NCBI GenBank assembly: GCA_964372275.1
Contig: CAYJRR010000082.1
Coordinates: 1-20,544 of the forward strand
Source: CAYJRR01 sp964372275 [NCBI: uncultured bacterium]
GTDB lineage: Bacteria > CAYJRR01
Direction: 5' to 3'
Length of the DNA: 20,544 nt
In this document: positions 6,264-14,350 of the stretch, piece after piece
How positions within the stretch are numbered: position 1 is the stretch's first letter
Layout of the letters: each line of letters begins with the position of its first letter
Translations under genes and position numbers: made by a program
The notes under the pieces: generated by a model
Told to the model about the DNA's origin: nothing
Databases searched by the model: none
Seen by the model: only the letters and a program-made list of their open reading frames with translations

Positions 6264-8201
6264 TCAGCGATTCGAAGGCGCCCGCGACCGGGCGCCTTCG
6301 CGTTTCAGGTGGACCTGCAACACGGCGATCGCCGCCGGCGTGATCCCCGGGATCCGTGACGCCTGGCCGAGGGTCGACGGCCGCGCCCCCTCCAGCTTCT
6401 GCGTCGCCTCCGCCGACAACCCCGCCAGTCCTCCGTACGAGAAGTGGTCGGGGATCTCCATCTCGTCGAACCGGCGGGCCTTGGCCGCCGCGTCGGCCTC
6501 GCGCGCGAGGTATCCGGCGTACTTGATCCGGATCTCGACCTGCTCCGCGACGCGAGGCGCCGACCGGAGCGAATGGGCGATCCGGGCGTCGACCGGCGCG
6601 AGCGACGCGATCGTGACCTCGGGCCGGCGAAGCAGCTCCTCCAGGGTCGCGCCGCCGGCCGATCCGGCCCCCCCCACCGAGCGCAGGAACGCCTCGGCAG
6701 CCGCAGGTGTAAGGCGCGTGCGTCGCGCGTGCGACTCGAGGTCGTCGATCGCCGCCCACGATTCGCGGAATTGCGCCGCACGCGCCTCGTCGACCAGACC
6801 CAGCTCGATCCCCAGCGGGCGCAGTCGCTCGTCGGCGTTGTCTTCGCGCAGCAGGAGACGGTGCTCGGCGCGCGAGGTGAACATGCGGTACGGCTCGGTC
6901 GTGCCGCGCGTCACCAGGTCGTCGACCAGGACGCCGAGATAGCCTTCGTCGCGGCGCAGGACGACCGGCTCCCGCCCCGCCACCCGGCACGCGGCGTTGA
7001 TTCCGGCGAGGATCCCTTGCGCCGCCGCCTCCTCGTAGCCGCTGGTGCCGTTGATCTGCCCGGCGAAGAACAGCCCTCCGACCCGTCGCGTCTCGAGCGA
7101 AGCCTTGAGCTGCGTCGGCGGCGCGAAGTCGTACTCCACCGCGTAGCCCGGCCTCATCATCTCGACCTGCTCGAGTCCCTCGATCGTGCGCAGGAAGGCG
7201 AGCTGCACGTCGATCGGCATCGAGGTGGACAACCCGTTGGCGTAGATTTCGCCGGTCGGAGCGGCGGGGTTCGCGGCCTCTCCGACGGGCAAGCCCTCCG
7301 GCTCGAGGAAGACCTGATGCCGGTCCTTCTCGGCGAAACGGACCACCTTGTCCTCGATCGACGGACAGTAGCGGGGGCCGACGCCGACGATCTTGCCGGT
7401 GAAGATCGGCGATCGGTCGAGGGAATCGCGGAGGACGCGGTGCGTCCGCTCGTTGGTCCAGGTGATCCAGCACGGGACCTGCGGCAGCGGCGGGGAGATC
7501 TCGTCGAAGGAGAAGGTCGGCGGCGGGCGATCGCCCGGCTGCACGTCGAGCCGCGCGAAGTCGATGGTCCGCGCGTCGAGCCGCGCCGGCGTGCCGGTCT
7601 TCAGGCGGCCGAGAGTGAAGCCGAGCCGGGTGAGCGCCGCCGAGAGACCCGTCGCCGCCGCGTCGCCGGCGCGACCCCCCTCCAGGTTGGAGGTCCCGAC
7701 GTGCATGAGCCCACGGAGGAAGGTCCCGGTGGTGAGCACCACCGTGCGGCCCCGGTAGGTCACCCCCTCCTTGGTCACGACCCCCGCGATGCGGCCGTCG
7801 TCGCCGACGACCAGGTCGTCGACCGTCCCTTGCGTCAGCCGGAGCCGGGGGGTCGCCTCCAGCGTGCGCTTCATGTGGAGGCGGTATCGCAGCTTGTCCG
7901 ACTGGCAACGCGTGCCGCGCACCGCCGGCCCTTTCGACGCATTGAGCCGGCGGAACTGGATCCCGGTGAGGTCGGCCGCGCGGCCCATTTCGCCCCCCAG
8001 CGCGTCGATCTCGCGCACCAGGTGCCCCTTGGCGAGCCCGCCGATCGCCGGATTGCACGACATGTGGGCCACGCGGTCGAGATCGATCGCGAGCAGGAGC
8101 GCGCGGCGCCCCATGCGGGCCGCGGCCAGCGCCGCCTCGCACCCGGCGTGGCCGGCGCCGACCACGACGACGTCGAACGTCTCGGGGTGGACGTAGCTCA
8201 T
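6264..8201 (-). CDS. mnmG: tRNA uridine-5-carboxymethylaminomethyl modification enzyme MnmG (GidA)
   Basis: The 645-residue product is the full usual length of MnmG, the FAD-dependent partner of MnmE that installs the cmnm5 group on the wobble uridine of certain tRNAs. Visible family features are the FAD-binding [14 protein letters not shown] (residues 11-24), [47 protein letters not shown], and the second family block [19 protein letters not shown]. The C-terminal helical region ends with the [15 protein letters not shown] block and [19 protein letters not shown]. The ATG at 8201 overlaps the stop of the upstream MBL gene (ATGA). The last 12 residues ([12 protein letters not shown]) are encoded by a strong hairpin and look like a non-conserved tail. 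No mnmE, rsmG or parAB, its common neighbours, is present here. Confidence 0.97.
   Translation of the reverse strand: MSYVHPETFDVVVVGAGHAGCEAALAAARMGRRALLLAIDLDRVAHMSCNPAIGGLAKGHLVREIDALGGEMGRAADLTGIQFRRLNASKGPAVRGTRCQSDKLRYRLHMKRTLEATPRLRLTQGTVDDLVVGDDGRIAGVVTKEGVTYRGRTVVLTTGTFLRGLMHVGTSNLEGGRAGDAAATGLSAALTRLGFTLGRLKTGTPARLDARTIDFARLDVQPGDRPPPTFSFDEISPPLPQVPCWITWTNERTHRVLRDSLDRSPIFTGKIVGVGPRYCPSIEDKVVRFAEKDRHQVFLEPEGLPVGEAANPAAPTGEIYANGLSTSMPIDVQLAFLRTIEGLEQVEMMRPGYAVEYDFAPPTQLKASLETRRVGGLFFAGQINGTSGYEEAAAQGILAGINAACRVAGREPVVLRRDEGYLGVLVDDLVTRGTTEPYRMFTSRAEHRLLLREDNADERLRPLGIELGLVDEARAAQFRESWAAIDDLESHARRTRLTPAAAEAFLRSVGGAGSAGGATLEELLRRPEVTIASLAPVDARIAHSLRSAPRVAEQVEIRIKYAGYLAREADAAAKARRFDEMEIPDHFSYGGLAGLSAEATQKLEGARPSTLGQASRIPGITPAAIAVLQVHLKREGARSRAPSNR
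6273..6300 (+). terminator. 12-bp perfect hairpin, likely terminator for the + strand lipoprotein gene
   Basis: CGAAGGCGCCCG, a CGAC loop, and the exact complement CGGGCGCCTTCG, followed on the + strand by CGTTTC. The long GC-rich stem in a convergent gene boundary looks like an intrinsic or bidirectional terminator, though the U-tract is short. It lies inside the last codons of the opposite-strand mnmG gene. Confidence 0.6.
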
Positions 8202-8917
8202 TCGGGAGAGAGCAGCACGACCGGCGCGACCGCGGGAGGGGTCTCCGGAACGGTGAAGGTGTTTCCGTCGACACGGATCACGTTGCCGAGCCCCTCGAGG
8301 AAGGTGTCCGGTCCGTCCAGCTCCTTCACCCGGAGCGCCGGAGTCTTGAAATGCATCGGGAGGATCGCGGTTCGTGGCCGGATCGCCTGCACGACCGCGC
8401 GCGCCTCCGCGCCGCCGAGCGTGTACCCTCCGCCGCCGACCGGGATCATCAGCACGTCGACCCGGCCGAGGCCGGCAATCTGCTCCTTGTCGAGCGGATG
8501 GCCGAGATCGCCCAGGTGCACCAGGCGTCGCCCGGCGACGTCGAGGACGACGATCCCGTTCCGGCCCAGGCGCTTTCCCGAGTCCGCGTCGTGGTACGAG
8601 CGCACCGTCGTGACCCGCACGTCGGCGATCGAGAGGTCGACATCGGACCACTCGCCGTTCTTGGCGATCGCGTGTACCACCTCGGCGCCGCCCGCCGCGG
8701 CCCCCGCCACCTCCACCATCGCCAGGTTCTTGTGGTCCGGATGCTCGTGGGAGACGGTGACCAGGTCGGCCTTCACCACCGGCGGCTTGAACCCGATCCC
8801 GTAGGCGACCGGGTCGAGGAGCACCGTCGCGCCGGCCGGCGTGCGGACCGAGAAGCACGACTGTCCGTGCCAGCTGATCTCCAGCGGCGCGGCGAGGAGC
8901 AGGGCGAGCGCGAGCAT
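8198..8917 (-). CDS. MBL-fold metal-dependent hydrolase (UlaG-like)
   Basis: A 239-residue metallo-beta-lactamase-fold protein of the UlaG/YtsJ-like group (COG2220). It shows WHGQSCFSV near the N-terminus, the metal motif SHEHPDH (His57, His59, Asp61, His62), HLGDLGH, and the final metal His in LPMHFKTP. Members are poorly characterised hydrolases; UlaG itself opens L-ascorbate-6-phosphate lactone, but the group is too broad to assign that substrate. The N-terminal [11 protein letters not shown] is a short hydrophobic leader that could be a signal peptide, which would make the enzyme periplasmic; this is uncertain. It starts within the kelch gene stop (TGATG, 1-nt overlap) and its own stop overlaps the mnmG start, so the three genes are probably translated in series. 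Confidence 0.9.
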   Translation of the reverse strand: MLALALLLAAPLEISWHGQSCFSVRTPAGATVLLDPVAYGIGFKPPVVKADLVTVSHEHPDHKNLAMVEVAGAAAGGAEVVHAIAKNGEWSDVDLSIADVRVTTVRSYHDADSGKRLGRNGIVVLDVAGRRLVHLGDLGHPLDKEQIAGLGRVDVLMIPVGGGGYTLGGAEARAVVQAIRPRTAILPMHFKTPALRVKELDGPDTFLEGLGNVIRVDGNTFTVPETPPAVAPVVLLSPE

Positions 8918-9918
8918 CAGAACGGCTCGAACGCCTCGTTCACGTCGACGGCCGAGAGCGCCTCCTCGTCGGCGCCTCCGGGCACGTAGATCCGCGAGCT
9001 GCCGACCACCGCCGCCCCCGTGCCGTGCCGCCGGGTCTGCATCGGGACGAACGTCTCCCAGGCGTCGTCCGCCGGATCGTAGGCTTCGACCTGGTCGAAG
9101 ACGCCGCTCTCGTGATCGGCGTTCCCCTCGCCGCCGAAGACGAACAGCAGCCCGTCGAACGCCGCGACCGCAATCCCGCCCCGCGACGTCGGCATCGGCT
9201 CCAGCGTGGCCCACCCGCCGTCCGGGAACAGCCGATCCAGCCGCGCCACGTGACTCTCGATCGTGCCGTTGCGGCCGCCGACGGCGTAGACGACGCCGTC
9301 GATCGCCGCGGCTCCGAGGTGGTCGCGCGCCTCGGGCAGGTCGGCGAGCTCGGTCCACGCGTCGTCGCTCAGGTCGTAGACGCTCGCATGGGCGACGGCG
9401 GCCCCTTCGCGAAGTCCGCCCACCACGTAGACCTTGTCGTCGATCACCGCGACGCCCGACGCGCCGCGCCCCGTCCCGTTCGGCATCGTGGTCTTGGGGA
9501 TCCAACTGCCGCCCGGCGTGTAGACGTAGACCCTGTCGTCGGCGAGAAAGTCGAGCGTGGTGAGAAATCCCGCGATCACGATCTTTCCGTTCGCCACCGC
9601 CGCGTTCGCGTGGTGCATCGCGTTCGGAAGATCGGGCAGGGTGTCCCAGGTGTCGGTCGACGGGTCGTAGGTCTCGACCGTGGCGACCACCTGCAGATCA
9701 CCGTCGATCCCCCCCAGAACGACCACCTCGCCGTCGAGCGCCACCACCGCCGTCTCCTGCCGCGCCCCGCCCGGCATCGGCGCCAGACCGAACCACTCGC
9801 CGCGCGGCGGATCGGCCCCGCCGTCCTTCCCGGCGCAACCGGAAAAGAGGGCGAGCAGGGCCAGCGTTCCGAATCGCGCGGCGCGCCATTGCTCGTGAAG
9901 GACGAGGAGTCGACACAT
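8917..9918 (-). CDS. Kelch-repeat lipoprotein
   Basis: The 333-residue product has a hydrophobic N-terminus ending in FSGC (Cys28). This lipobox has a less usual Phe at -3. It is followed by about six kelch repeats, each with a GG doublet and a spaced Tyr/Trp: [14 protein letters not shown]...[19 protein letters not shown]...[26 protein letters not shown]...[18 protein letters not shown]. This predicts a six-bladed beta-propeller outside the inner membrane, typically a binding or scaffold module. The start ATG at 9918 is chosen because it precedes the signal sequence directly; the same frame is open further upstream but would run into the divergent lipoprotein gene. It heads the kelch-MBL-mnmG run. 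The 82-nt gap to the divergent gene must carry promoters, but I see no convincing -35/-10 pair. Confidence 0.85.
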   Translation of the reverse strand: MCRLLVLHEQWRAARFGTLALLALFSGCAGKDGGADPPRGEWFGLAPMPGGARQETAVVALDGEVVVLGGIDGDLQVVATVETYDPSTDTWDTLPDLPNAMHHANAAVANGKIVIAGFLTTLDFLADDRVYVYTPGGSWIPKTTMPNGTGRGASGVAVIDDKVYVVGGLREGAAVAHASVYDLSDDAWTELADLPEARDHLGAAAIDGVVYAVGGRNGTIESHVARLDRLFPDGGWATLEPMPTSRGGIAVAAFDGLLFVFGGEGNADHESGVFDQVEAYDPADDAWETFVPMQTRRHGTGAAVVGSSRIYVPGGADEEALSAVDVNEAFEPF

Positions 9919-9988
9919 GCGGGCGACGATACCATCGCAGGCAGGGCATTCGCCGTAGTAGGGTCGTGTCTCATCCGTTCGTTCGGTG

Positions 9989-9996
9989 AGGGAGGG
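9989..9996 (+). promoter_or_regulatory. Shine-Dalgarno deciding the ATG at 10001
   Basis: AGGGAGGG ends 4 nt before the ATG at 10001. It overlaps the alternative GTG start at 9986, which therefore is not the likely initiation codon. Confidence 0.7.
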
Positions 9997-10000
9997 AACG

Positions 10001-10387
10001 ATGTCGAGGCGGCGGCAATGGGTGGCATCGATTCTGGCGGCGGCGGGGCTCGCCGCCTGTGACCGGCAGCCGGTCTGCTCCACCGTCTGCGTCGAGACCT
10101 GCGAGCGGGAGAAGGCGTGCCACGACGACCCCGAGTTCCGCGCGTTCTACGCCCAGTCGAAGAACATCAATCCGAGTGCCTCGCCGATCGGCGCCGACGT
10201 CGACTGCAAGAGCCGGTGCGCCGCCGAATGCTCCGGCAAGGAGGACGCGATCCTGCGCGCCCCCCAGGTCTGCAAGAACCACCTCGAGGATCTGACCTGC
10301 GGGCAGCTCGCCTACTTCCACGTCATGGGGCCGATCAAGGAGGAGGCCTACCAGACGGTGATCGGCAAGGCCTGCGGGGCGAAATGA
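10001..10387 (+). CDS. Small Cys-rich lipoprotein
   Basis: A 128-residue protein with four Arg near the N-terminus, a hydrophobic core and lipobox LAAC (Cys20). The mature part has ten more Cys in spaced sets (VCSTVCVETC, KAC, DCKSRCAAEC, QVC, LTC, KAC), enough for five disulfides, so an oxidising location outside the cytoplasm is very likely. I do not recognise the family; the many CxxxC spacings suggest a compact disulfide-stabilised helical fold and could in principle bind metal or heme, but no CxxCH motif is present. The gene is convergent with the permease and divergent from the kelch operon, so it is transcribed alone. Confidence 0.82.
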   Translation: MSRRRQWVASILAAAGLAACDRQPVCSTVCVETCEREKACHDDPEFRAFYAQSKNINPSASPIGADVDCKSRCAAECSGKEDAILRAPQVCKNHLEDLTCGQLAYFHVMGPIKEEAYQTVIGKACGAK

Positions 10388-10394
10388 ACGCCCC
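10376..10394. terminator. 6-bp hairpin over convergent stop codons
   Basis: GGGGCG (10376-10381) pairs with CGCCCC (10389-10394) across the 7-nt loop AAATGAA. It spans the end of the Cys-rich lipoprotein and reaches the permease stop codon. It may act as a short bidirectional terminator, but no U-tract follows on either strand. Confidence 0.35.
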
Positions 10395-12316
10395 TAATCG
10401 CTGACCAGGAAGATCAGCGGGCGCACGTCCTCCTCCGGCGTCGACTCCCAGTAGCGGACCAGGATCTCGTAGACCAGCACCCCGACCTCCCCCTCGCCCC
10501 AGAGCAGGTACTTGAGCGCCTGGGCCATCGAATTGCCGCGGCTCAAGCCGAGGAAGATCGCCTTCGGATCGAGCTGTTCGCTGACGAAGGCGATGGTGTT
10601 GGCGATCGCGACCGCCCCCGTGACGTCGATGCGGAGGTTGCCGGTCTCCCCCAACGGGGTGACGCGGATCTTCAACGCGATCTCGAACTCGCTGCGGTCG
10701 TCGAGCATCTCGACGTGCAGGAAGGCGATGGGACCGTCGACGTTGTAGTACCGGCGGAGCTCCGCCGCCTTCTCCCGGCGCTCGGCGCGCTCGGTCCGCG
10801 CCAACGGGACGAGGTTCACCTTCTTTCCCCGGATCGAGGCGAAGAGGCGCCGCGACTCCTCGTCGACGAAGGAGAACCGCTCGACGCGCAGCTCGGTCGC
10901 GCGGCGCCATCGCGAGATCGCCGAGACGGCGAGGACGGCCAGGATGAAGAGCAGCGCGATCACCACGCCGTCCGGGCGTTCGCGGACGTTCTCCACCAGC
11001 ACGTAGACGAAGACGAGGGTCACCAGTCCGAACCCGATCGCCGCGGCGCGGTCACGCGGCGCCGGCTCGCGCCACCGGACGATCGTCACCGCCGCCGCCG
11101 CCGAGAGCATCAGCACCAGCACGCCGGTGGCGTAGGCGCCGCCCTGGGCGTCGACGTCGGCGTCGAACGCGAGCGTCACCGCCACGTCGACGAGGAACAG
11201 GCATACGACCAGCGGGCGCGCGCGCTCGACCCAGCGCGGTCCCATGCCGAAGCGAGGCAGGTAGCGGGGGATCAGGTTGAGGAGGCCTGCCATCGCCGAG
11301 GCGCCGGCGAACCACAGGATCAGGATGGTGACGAAGTCGTAGACCGTGCCGAACGCCGAGCCGAGCAGGTGGTGCGCCAGGTAGGCGAGCGCCCGCCCGT
11401 TCGCCTCGCCGCCGGGCTCGAACTCGTGCGCGGGGATCAGCACGGTCGTCACCAGGCTCGAGCCGAGCAGCAGGAGGCTCATGATCACCGCGGCGGCGGC
11501 CAGGAGATTGCGCGTGGCGCGGATGCGCTCCCGCGGCGGGGCGCCTGCCGGCGCGCCGGCCCCGGCTCCGTTCGAGACCAACGGCATCACGGTGACGCCG
11601 GTCTCGAAGCCGGACAGCCCGAGCGCCAGTCCGGGGAAGATCAGGACCGCGGCCAGGAGGACGTCCCCCACATCTCCACGGAGGGCGACCGCCGCCGACC
11701 AGTCGGAGAGGAGCTCCGGGCGCCGGACGATCTCGACCAGGCCACGCACGATCACCACCGCGTTCAGCAGGATGTACGGTTGTCCGACGACCTTGGCCAC
11801 GCCGATCGCCTCGTGGAAACCGCGCAAGAAGACCGCGGCGAGCAGCGCCAGGAGCGCGAGCGTGATCCAGAGCTGACCGCCGCCGAGATAGGGGTGCAGG
11901 ACCGGGTTCTCCGCCGCGTGTTGCGCCGCGTCGGCCGCCGAGAGGGTCATGGTGATCACGAAGTCGGTCGCGGCGAAACCGAGCAGCACCAACACCAACA
12001 CCTTCCCCCACCACCCGTGCGCCCGCCGCTCCAGCATGGCGATCGACCCCTGGCCGGCGAACGAGTGCCGGGCCACCTCGCGGTAGACCGGCAGCGCCGC
12101 GGCGAGCGTGACCAGCACCAGGATCGCGGTGGCGATCGGCGCCAGCGCGCCGGCGGCGAGAAAGGCGATCGACGGCTGATAGCCGAGCGTGGAGAAGTAG
12201 TCGACGCCGGTCAGCCACAGGACCGAGGTCCAGCGGTAGCCCGGGTGCGCGGGCTCGGCGGGCGCCGGCACGTCCGGTGCGCGCGTTCCCGGTTCGGGGA
12301 TTGCGAGGTCTGGCAC
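10394..12316 (-). CDS. APC-superfamily permease with cytosolic C-terminal domain
   Basis: The 640-residue product has a Pro-rich N-terminal tail, about 12 hydrophobic membrane segments (roughly residues 30-465) and a soluble C-terminal domain (about 468-640). The first membrane segment contains GVDYFSTLGYQPS, the broken-helix substrate region of amino acid-polyamine-organocation transporters; GQGSIAMLERR and LSGFETGVTVMPLV are also typical. The C-terminal part (VDGPIAFLHVEMLDDRSEFE, ANTIAFVSEQLDPKAIFLGLSRG, LVRYWESTPEEDVRPLIFL) matches, from memory, a domain found on a subset of bacterial proteins annotated as amino acid transporters. Substrate could be an amino acid or potassium, since KUP/KimA transporters share this layout; sequence alone does not decide. 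The start is GTG at 12316, with no better candidate before the first membrane segment. It faces the lipoprotein gene at 12406 across 89 nt. Confidence 0.9.
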   Translation of the reverse strand: MPDLAIPEPGTRAPDVPAPAEPAHPGYRWTSVLWLTGVDYFSTLGYQPSIAFLAAGALAPIATAILVLVTLAAALPVYREVARHSFAGQGSIAMLERRAHGWWGKVLVLVLLGFAATDFVITMTLSAADAAQHAAENPVLHPYLGGGQLWITLALLALLAAVFLRGFHEAIGVAKVVGQPYILLNAVVIVRGLVEIVRRPELLSDWSAAVALRGDVGDVLLAAVLIFPGLALGLSGFETGVTVMPLVSNGAGAGAPAGAPPRERIRATRNLLAAAAVIMSLLLLGSSLVTTVLIPAHEFEPGGEANGRALAYLAHHLLGSAFGTVYDFVTILILWFAGASAMAGLLNLIPRYLPRFGMGPRWVERARPLVVCLFLVDVAVTLAFDADVDAQGGAYATGVLVLMLSAAAAVTIVRWREPAPRDRAAAIGFGLVTLVFVYVLVENVRERPDGVVIALLFILAVLAVSAISRWRRATELRVERFSFVDEESRRLFASIRGKKVNLVPLARTERAERREKAAELRRYYNVDGPIAFLHVEMLDDRSEFEIALKIRVTPLGETGNLRIDVTGAVAIANTIAFVSEQLDPKAIFLGLSRGNSMAQALKYLLWGEGEVGVLVYEILVRYWESTPEEDVRPLIFLVSD

Positions 12317-12371
12317 GACCGGGAGTATCGCAGGCGCTTGCGGCCGTTGTCGCGTCGATCGTACGCTTGGT

Positions 12372-12391
12372 CTTCGTCGGCAGGGACGAAG
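12372..12391 (+). promoter_or_regulatory. 7-bp hairpin in the leader of the 12406 lipoprotein gene
   Basis: CTTCGTC (12372-12378) and GACGAAG (12385-12391) form a perfect stem with a 6-nt loop, ending 3 nt before the AGGGGGG ribosome binding site (12395-12401). It could influence translation initiation or be incidental. No riboswitch class is recognisable. Confidence 0.25.
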
Positions 12392-12405
12392 CCGAGGGGG
12401 GCCGG

Positions 12406-13263
12406 ATGAGACGGAAATGGACGCTGTTCGCGTGCGTGGCGTGGGTGGTCGGCTGCAGCGGCAACGACGACGGCGGCGGCGACGGCGGCGGGGATCCGGA
12501 GACCGAGATCGAGACGGTCGAGGCGGTGACCGAGGCGGTCTCGGCGACGCTGCAGATCTCGGGGGTCGGCGGTGCGTCGTTCGCAGGCGGTGCCGCGGCG
12601 TGCGAACCGACGGTGATGGTCCTGTCGACCGGGACGATGTGCAACCAGGCCTACAACGACGAGATCGACCTCTACTTCGATTGCGAAGGGCAGGACGGCG
12701 CGACCCTCGTCGGCACCGCCAACGTGATCGTCACCCGGACCCCGAGCAACTGCCCCGCGCCGACGTCGATCGAGGTGGCGCAGGACATCGACTTCGAGCG
12801 AACCATGACCAAGGGGACCAAGGTCGGGGAGATCTCCGGATCGAGCTCCTTCGACTTCACCGTGACCCCCGGCACGCCCCCCGCGTCGAAGGCGGAGGAG
12901 GTGGCGATCGAGCGGATGCTGACCGAGGACGGAACCGTCACCCGGCACGCGATGATCACCGGCACCAAGACGATCTCCTTCGACTACGGCGGCGATGGGC
13001 CGGAGGACGACGAGAAGGTGGTCGACGGCGAACTGGAGATCGACCTGGTCCTCACCGACGTGACGCTCAACGTCACGCAGACCGATCTGACCTTCACCCG
13101 CGACTGCTGCTACCCGGTCTCGGGGACGATCGACTACGTGAAGAGCGGCGCCGAGGAGGGGGAGGGCTCGATCACCTTCGGTCCGGCGTGCGGCGACGCC
13201 GAGAACGGCGCCGGCGACCCCCTCGAGCTGCCCGCCTGCCCGTCGGTCGGCGGCGGCGGCTGA
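12406..13263 (+). CDS. Lipoprotein of unknown function with Gly/Asp linker
   Basis: A 285-residue protein starting at ATG 12406 with AGGGGGG 4 nt upstream. The signal MRRKWTLFACVAWVVGC gives Cys17 as the lipidated residue (lipobox VVGC). A flexible linker (NDDGGGDGGGDPETEIE) follows. The mature domain is rich in Thr, Val, Asp and Glu and is predicted mainly beta: alternating strands such as TLVGTANVIVTRT, GELEIDLVLTDVTLNVTQTDLTF. Eight further Cys include a CC pair near residue 236, consistent with disulfides. The C-terminus ends in a Gly run. I recognise no family. It is read in the same direction as the DUF4920 gene 53 nt downstream and may share its transcript. Confidence 0.82.
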   Translation: MRRKWTLFACVAWVVGCSGNDDGGGDGGGDPETEIETVEAVTEAVSATLQISGVGGASFAGGAAACEPTVMVLSTGTMCNQAYNDEIDLYFDCEGQDGATLVGTANVIVTRTPSNCPAPTSIEVAQDIDFERTMTKGTKVGEISGSSSFDFTVTPGTPPASKAEEVAIERMLTEDGTVTRHAMITGTKTISFDYGGDGPEDDEKVVDGELEIDLVLTDVTLNVTQTDLTFTRDCCYPVSGTIDYVKSGAEEGEGSITFGPACGDAENGAGDPLELPACPSVGGGG

Positions 13264-13316
13264 TCCTCCCGGGGAGTCTCGCCGGGGACGCGACGGGTGT
13301 GCTAGGACGAGGGGCC

Positions 13317-13766
13317 ATGAAGATCCCCGTCCGGGCCACCCTCGCCATCGCCGTGCACCTCTGCTTCGCGTCCGCGGGCCACGCCTCCCAGACCTTCGGC
13401 GCGGCGCCGGCCCTTTCGACCGCGCCGCTCGCGCTGTCGGAGGCGGTGAAGCCCGAAAACCTGGGGAGGTCGGTCCGCGTCGAAGCCAGGACCGGCGCCG
13501 TCTGCGAGAAGAAGGGCTGCTGGCTGACGCTGGTCGACGGTTCGACCACCGTCCGGGTCACCTTCAAGGACTACGGCTTCTTCGTCCCCAAGGACCTCCC
13601 GGGCAAGACGGTGGTGGTCGAAGGAACGCTCGCCGAGACGACCGTCTCCGAAAAGGAGGCCCGCCACTACGCGAAAGACCAGGGCCTCCCGAAGTCCGAG
13701 ATCGCCAAGATCCGAGGCGACAAGAAGCAGGTGACGATGGTCGCCACCACCGTCGTCGTGCCCTGA
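13317..13766 (+). CDS. Secreted DUF4920 domain protein
   Basis: The 149-residue product has a Sec signal peptide (cut near ASAGHA-SQ, residue 23) and a single DUF4920-like domain. Hallmarks are NLGRSVRVEARTGAVCEKKGCWLTLVDG, with Cys63 and Cys68 in a CxxxxCW pattern, then VRVTFKDYGFFVPKD and GKTVVVEGTL. DUF4920 proteins are small periplasmic OB-fold-like proteins; the paired Cys-Trp motif suggests metal binding or redox sensing but no activity is established. The conserved HYAKDQGLPK segment matches the family pattern. GAGGGG lies close before the ATG. It may be co-transcribed with the lipoprotein gene upstream. Ends convergent with the ferredoxin gene. Confidence 0.87.
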   Translation: MKIPVRATLAIAVHLCFASAGHASQTFGAAPALSTAPLALSEAVKPENLGRSVRVEARTGAVCEKKGCWLTLVDGSTTVRVTFKDYGFFVPKDLPGKTVVVEGTLAETTVSEKEARHYAKDQGLPKSEIAKIRGDKKQVTMVATTVVVP

Positions 13767-13794
13767 TCGGGCGCTCCCCGCGAAAGACGAACGT

Positions 13795-13813
13795 CCCGCT
13801 CGAGGCGAGCGGG
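13795..13813 (-). terminator. 8-bp hairpin between convergent genes
   Basis: CCCGCTCG, a 3-nt loop, and CGAGCGGG lie between the DUF4920 gene and the ferredoxin gene, directly after the latter's stop. On the - strand the stem is followed by ACGTTCGTCTTT, moderately T-rich. It is a plausible terminator for the long - strand operon and perhaps for both directions. Confidence 0.5.
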
Positions 13814-13814
13814 G

Positions 13815-14330
13815 CTACTGCGTGACGCCGCGCGGGAGGCCCTGCGCGTTGGAGAGGATCAGCTTGTTCTCGTGGAAGAACTTGTTCTTCGGGAGCTCGA
13901 AGTCGTAGCGCGGGACGTTGATCGCGTCCCAGCCGCAGGCCTCCTCGCACAGCTTGCAGCCGACGCACTCCTTGGGCAGCACGACCGCCACCATCGACGA
14001 GGCGAACCCCTCGACGGCGTTGTCGTCCTTCCGCTTCTCCATGACGATCGCGTCGAAGGGGCAGATGTCGACGCACCAGGTGCAGCCGGTGCAGTTCTCG
14101 TCGGTGACGATCGCCTTGTGGATGTCCTTGGCGCGGACCCGCACCACCAGGTCGCCGTCGTTGTCGACGATCGAGTCGTAGGGGCAGTAGTGGCCGCAGA
14201 CCGAGCAGTCGATGCAGAGGGTCGGGTCGATCGAGTGGAGCTCTTTCTTGTCCCCGGCGATCGCCCCCGTGGGGCACTTCAGCGCACAGATCGTGCAGCC
14301 GACGCAGGTATCGGTGATGAAGTGAGGCAT
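13815..14330 (-). CDS. Ferredoxin-like protein with four 4Fe-4S binding motifs
   Basis: The 171-residue cytoplasmic protein has four complete CxxCxxCxxxC motifs: Cys9/12/15/19, Cys39/42/45/49, Cys80/83/86/90 and Cys122/125/128/132. The first three are followed by Pro, as in classic 2[4Fe-4S] ferredoxins; the last has CGWDAI instead. Four clusters could form an electron wire, as in HycB/DmsB-like electron-transfer subunits, but no catalytic or membrane partner is adjacent. The C-terminal 40 residues (YDFELPKNKFFHENKLILSNAQG) have no known motif. It lies 20 nt after cpoB on the same strand as the last gene of the run. The partner and reaction are unknown; a stand-alone low-potential electron carrier is possible. 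Confidence 0.92.
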   Translation of the reverse strand: MPHFITDTCVGCTICALKCPTGAIAGDKKELHSIDPTLCIDCSVCGHYCPYDSIVDNDGDLVVRVRAKDIHKAIVTDENCTGCTWCVDICPFDAIVMEKRKDDNAVEGFASSMVAVVLPKECVGCKLCEEACGWDAINVPRYDFELPKNKFFHENKLILSNAQGLPRGVTQ

Positions 14331-14350
14331 GGAAAAGTGACTCTATTCCA

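Noticed and set aside
6444-8804. 786-codon + strand open frame opposite mnmG and the MBL gene
   Set aside because: Low-complexity Arg/Asp/Val-rich translation; the opposite strand encodes unmistakable MnmG and MBL motifs.
9919-10083. N-terminal extension of the kelch protein
   Set aside because: It would overlap the divergent Cys-rich lipoprotein start and hide the signal sequence in the middle of the protein.
10715-12409. 564-codon + strand open frame opposite the permease
   Set aside because: Composition is His/Arg/Glu/Asp/Gln-rich without any motif; it mirrors codon bias of the membrane protein on the other strand.
13264-13316. Separate promoter for the DUF4920 gene (TGCTAG near 13300)
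   Set aside because: No matching -35 element at suitable spacing; read-through from the upstream lipoprotein gene is at least as likely.
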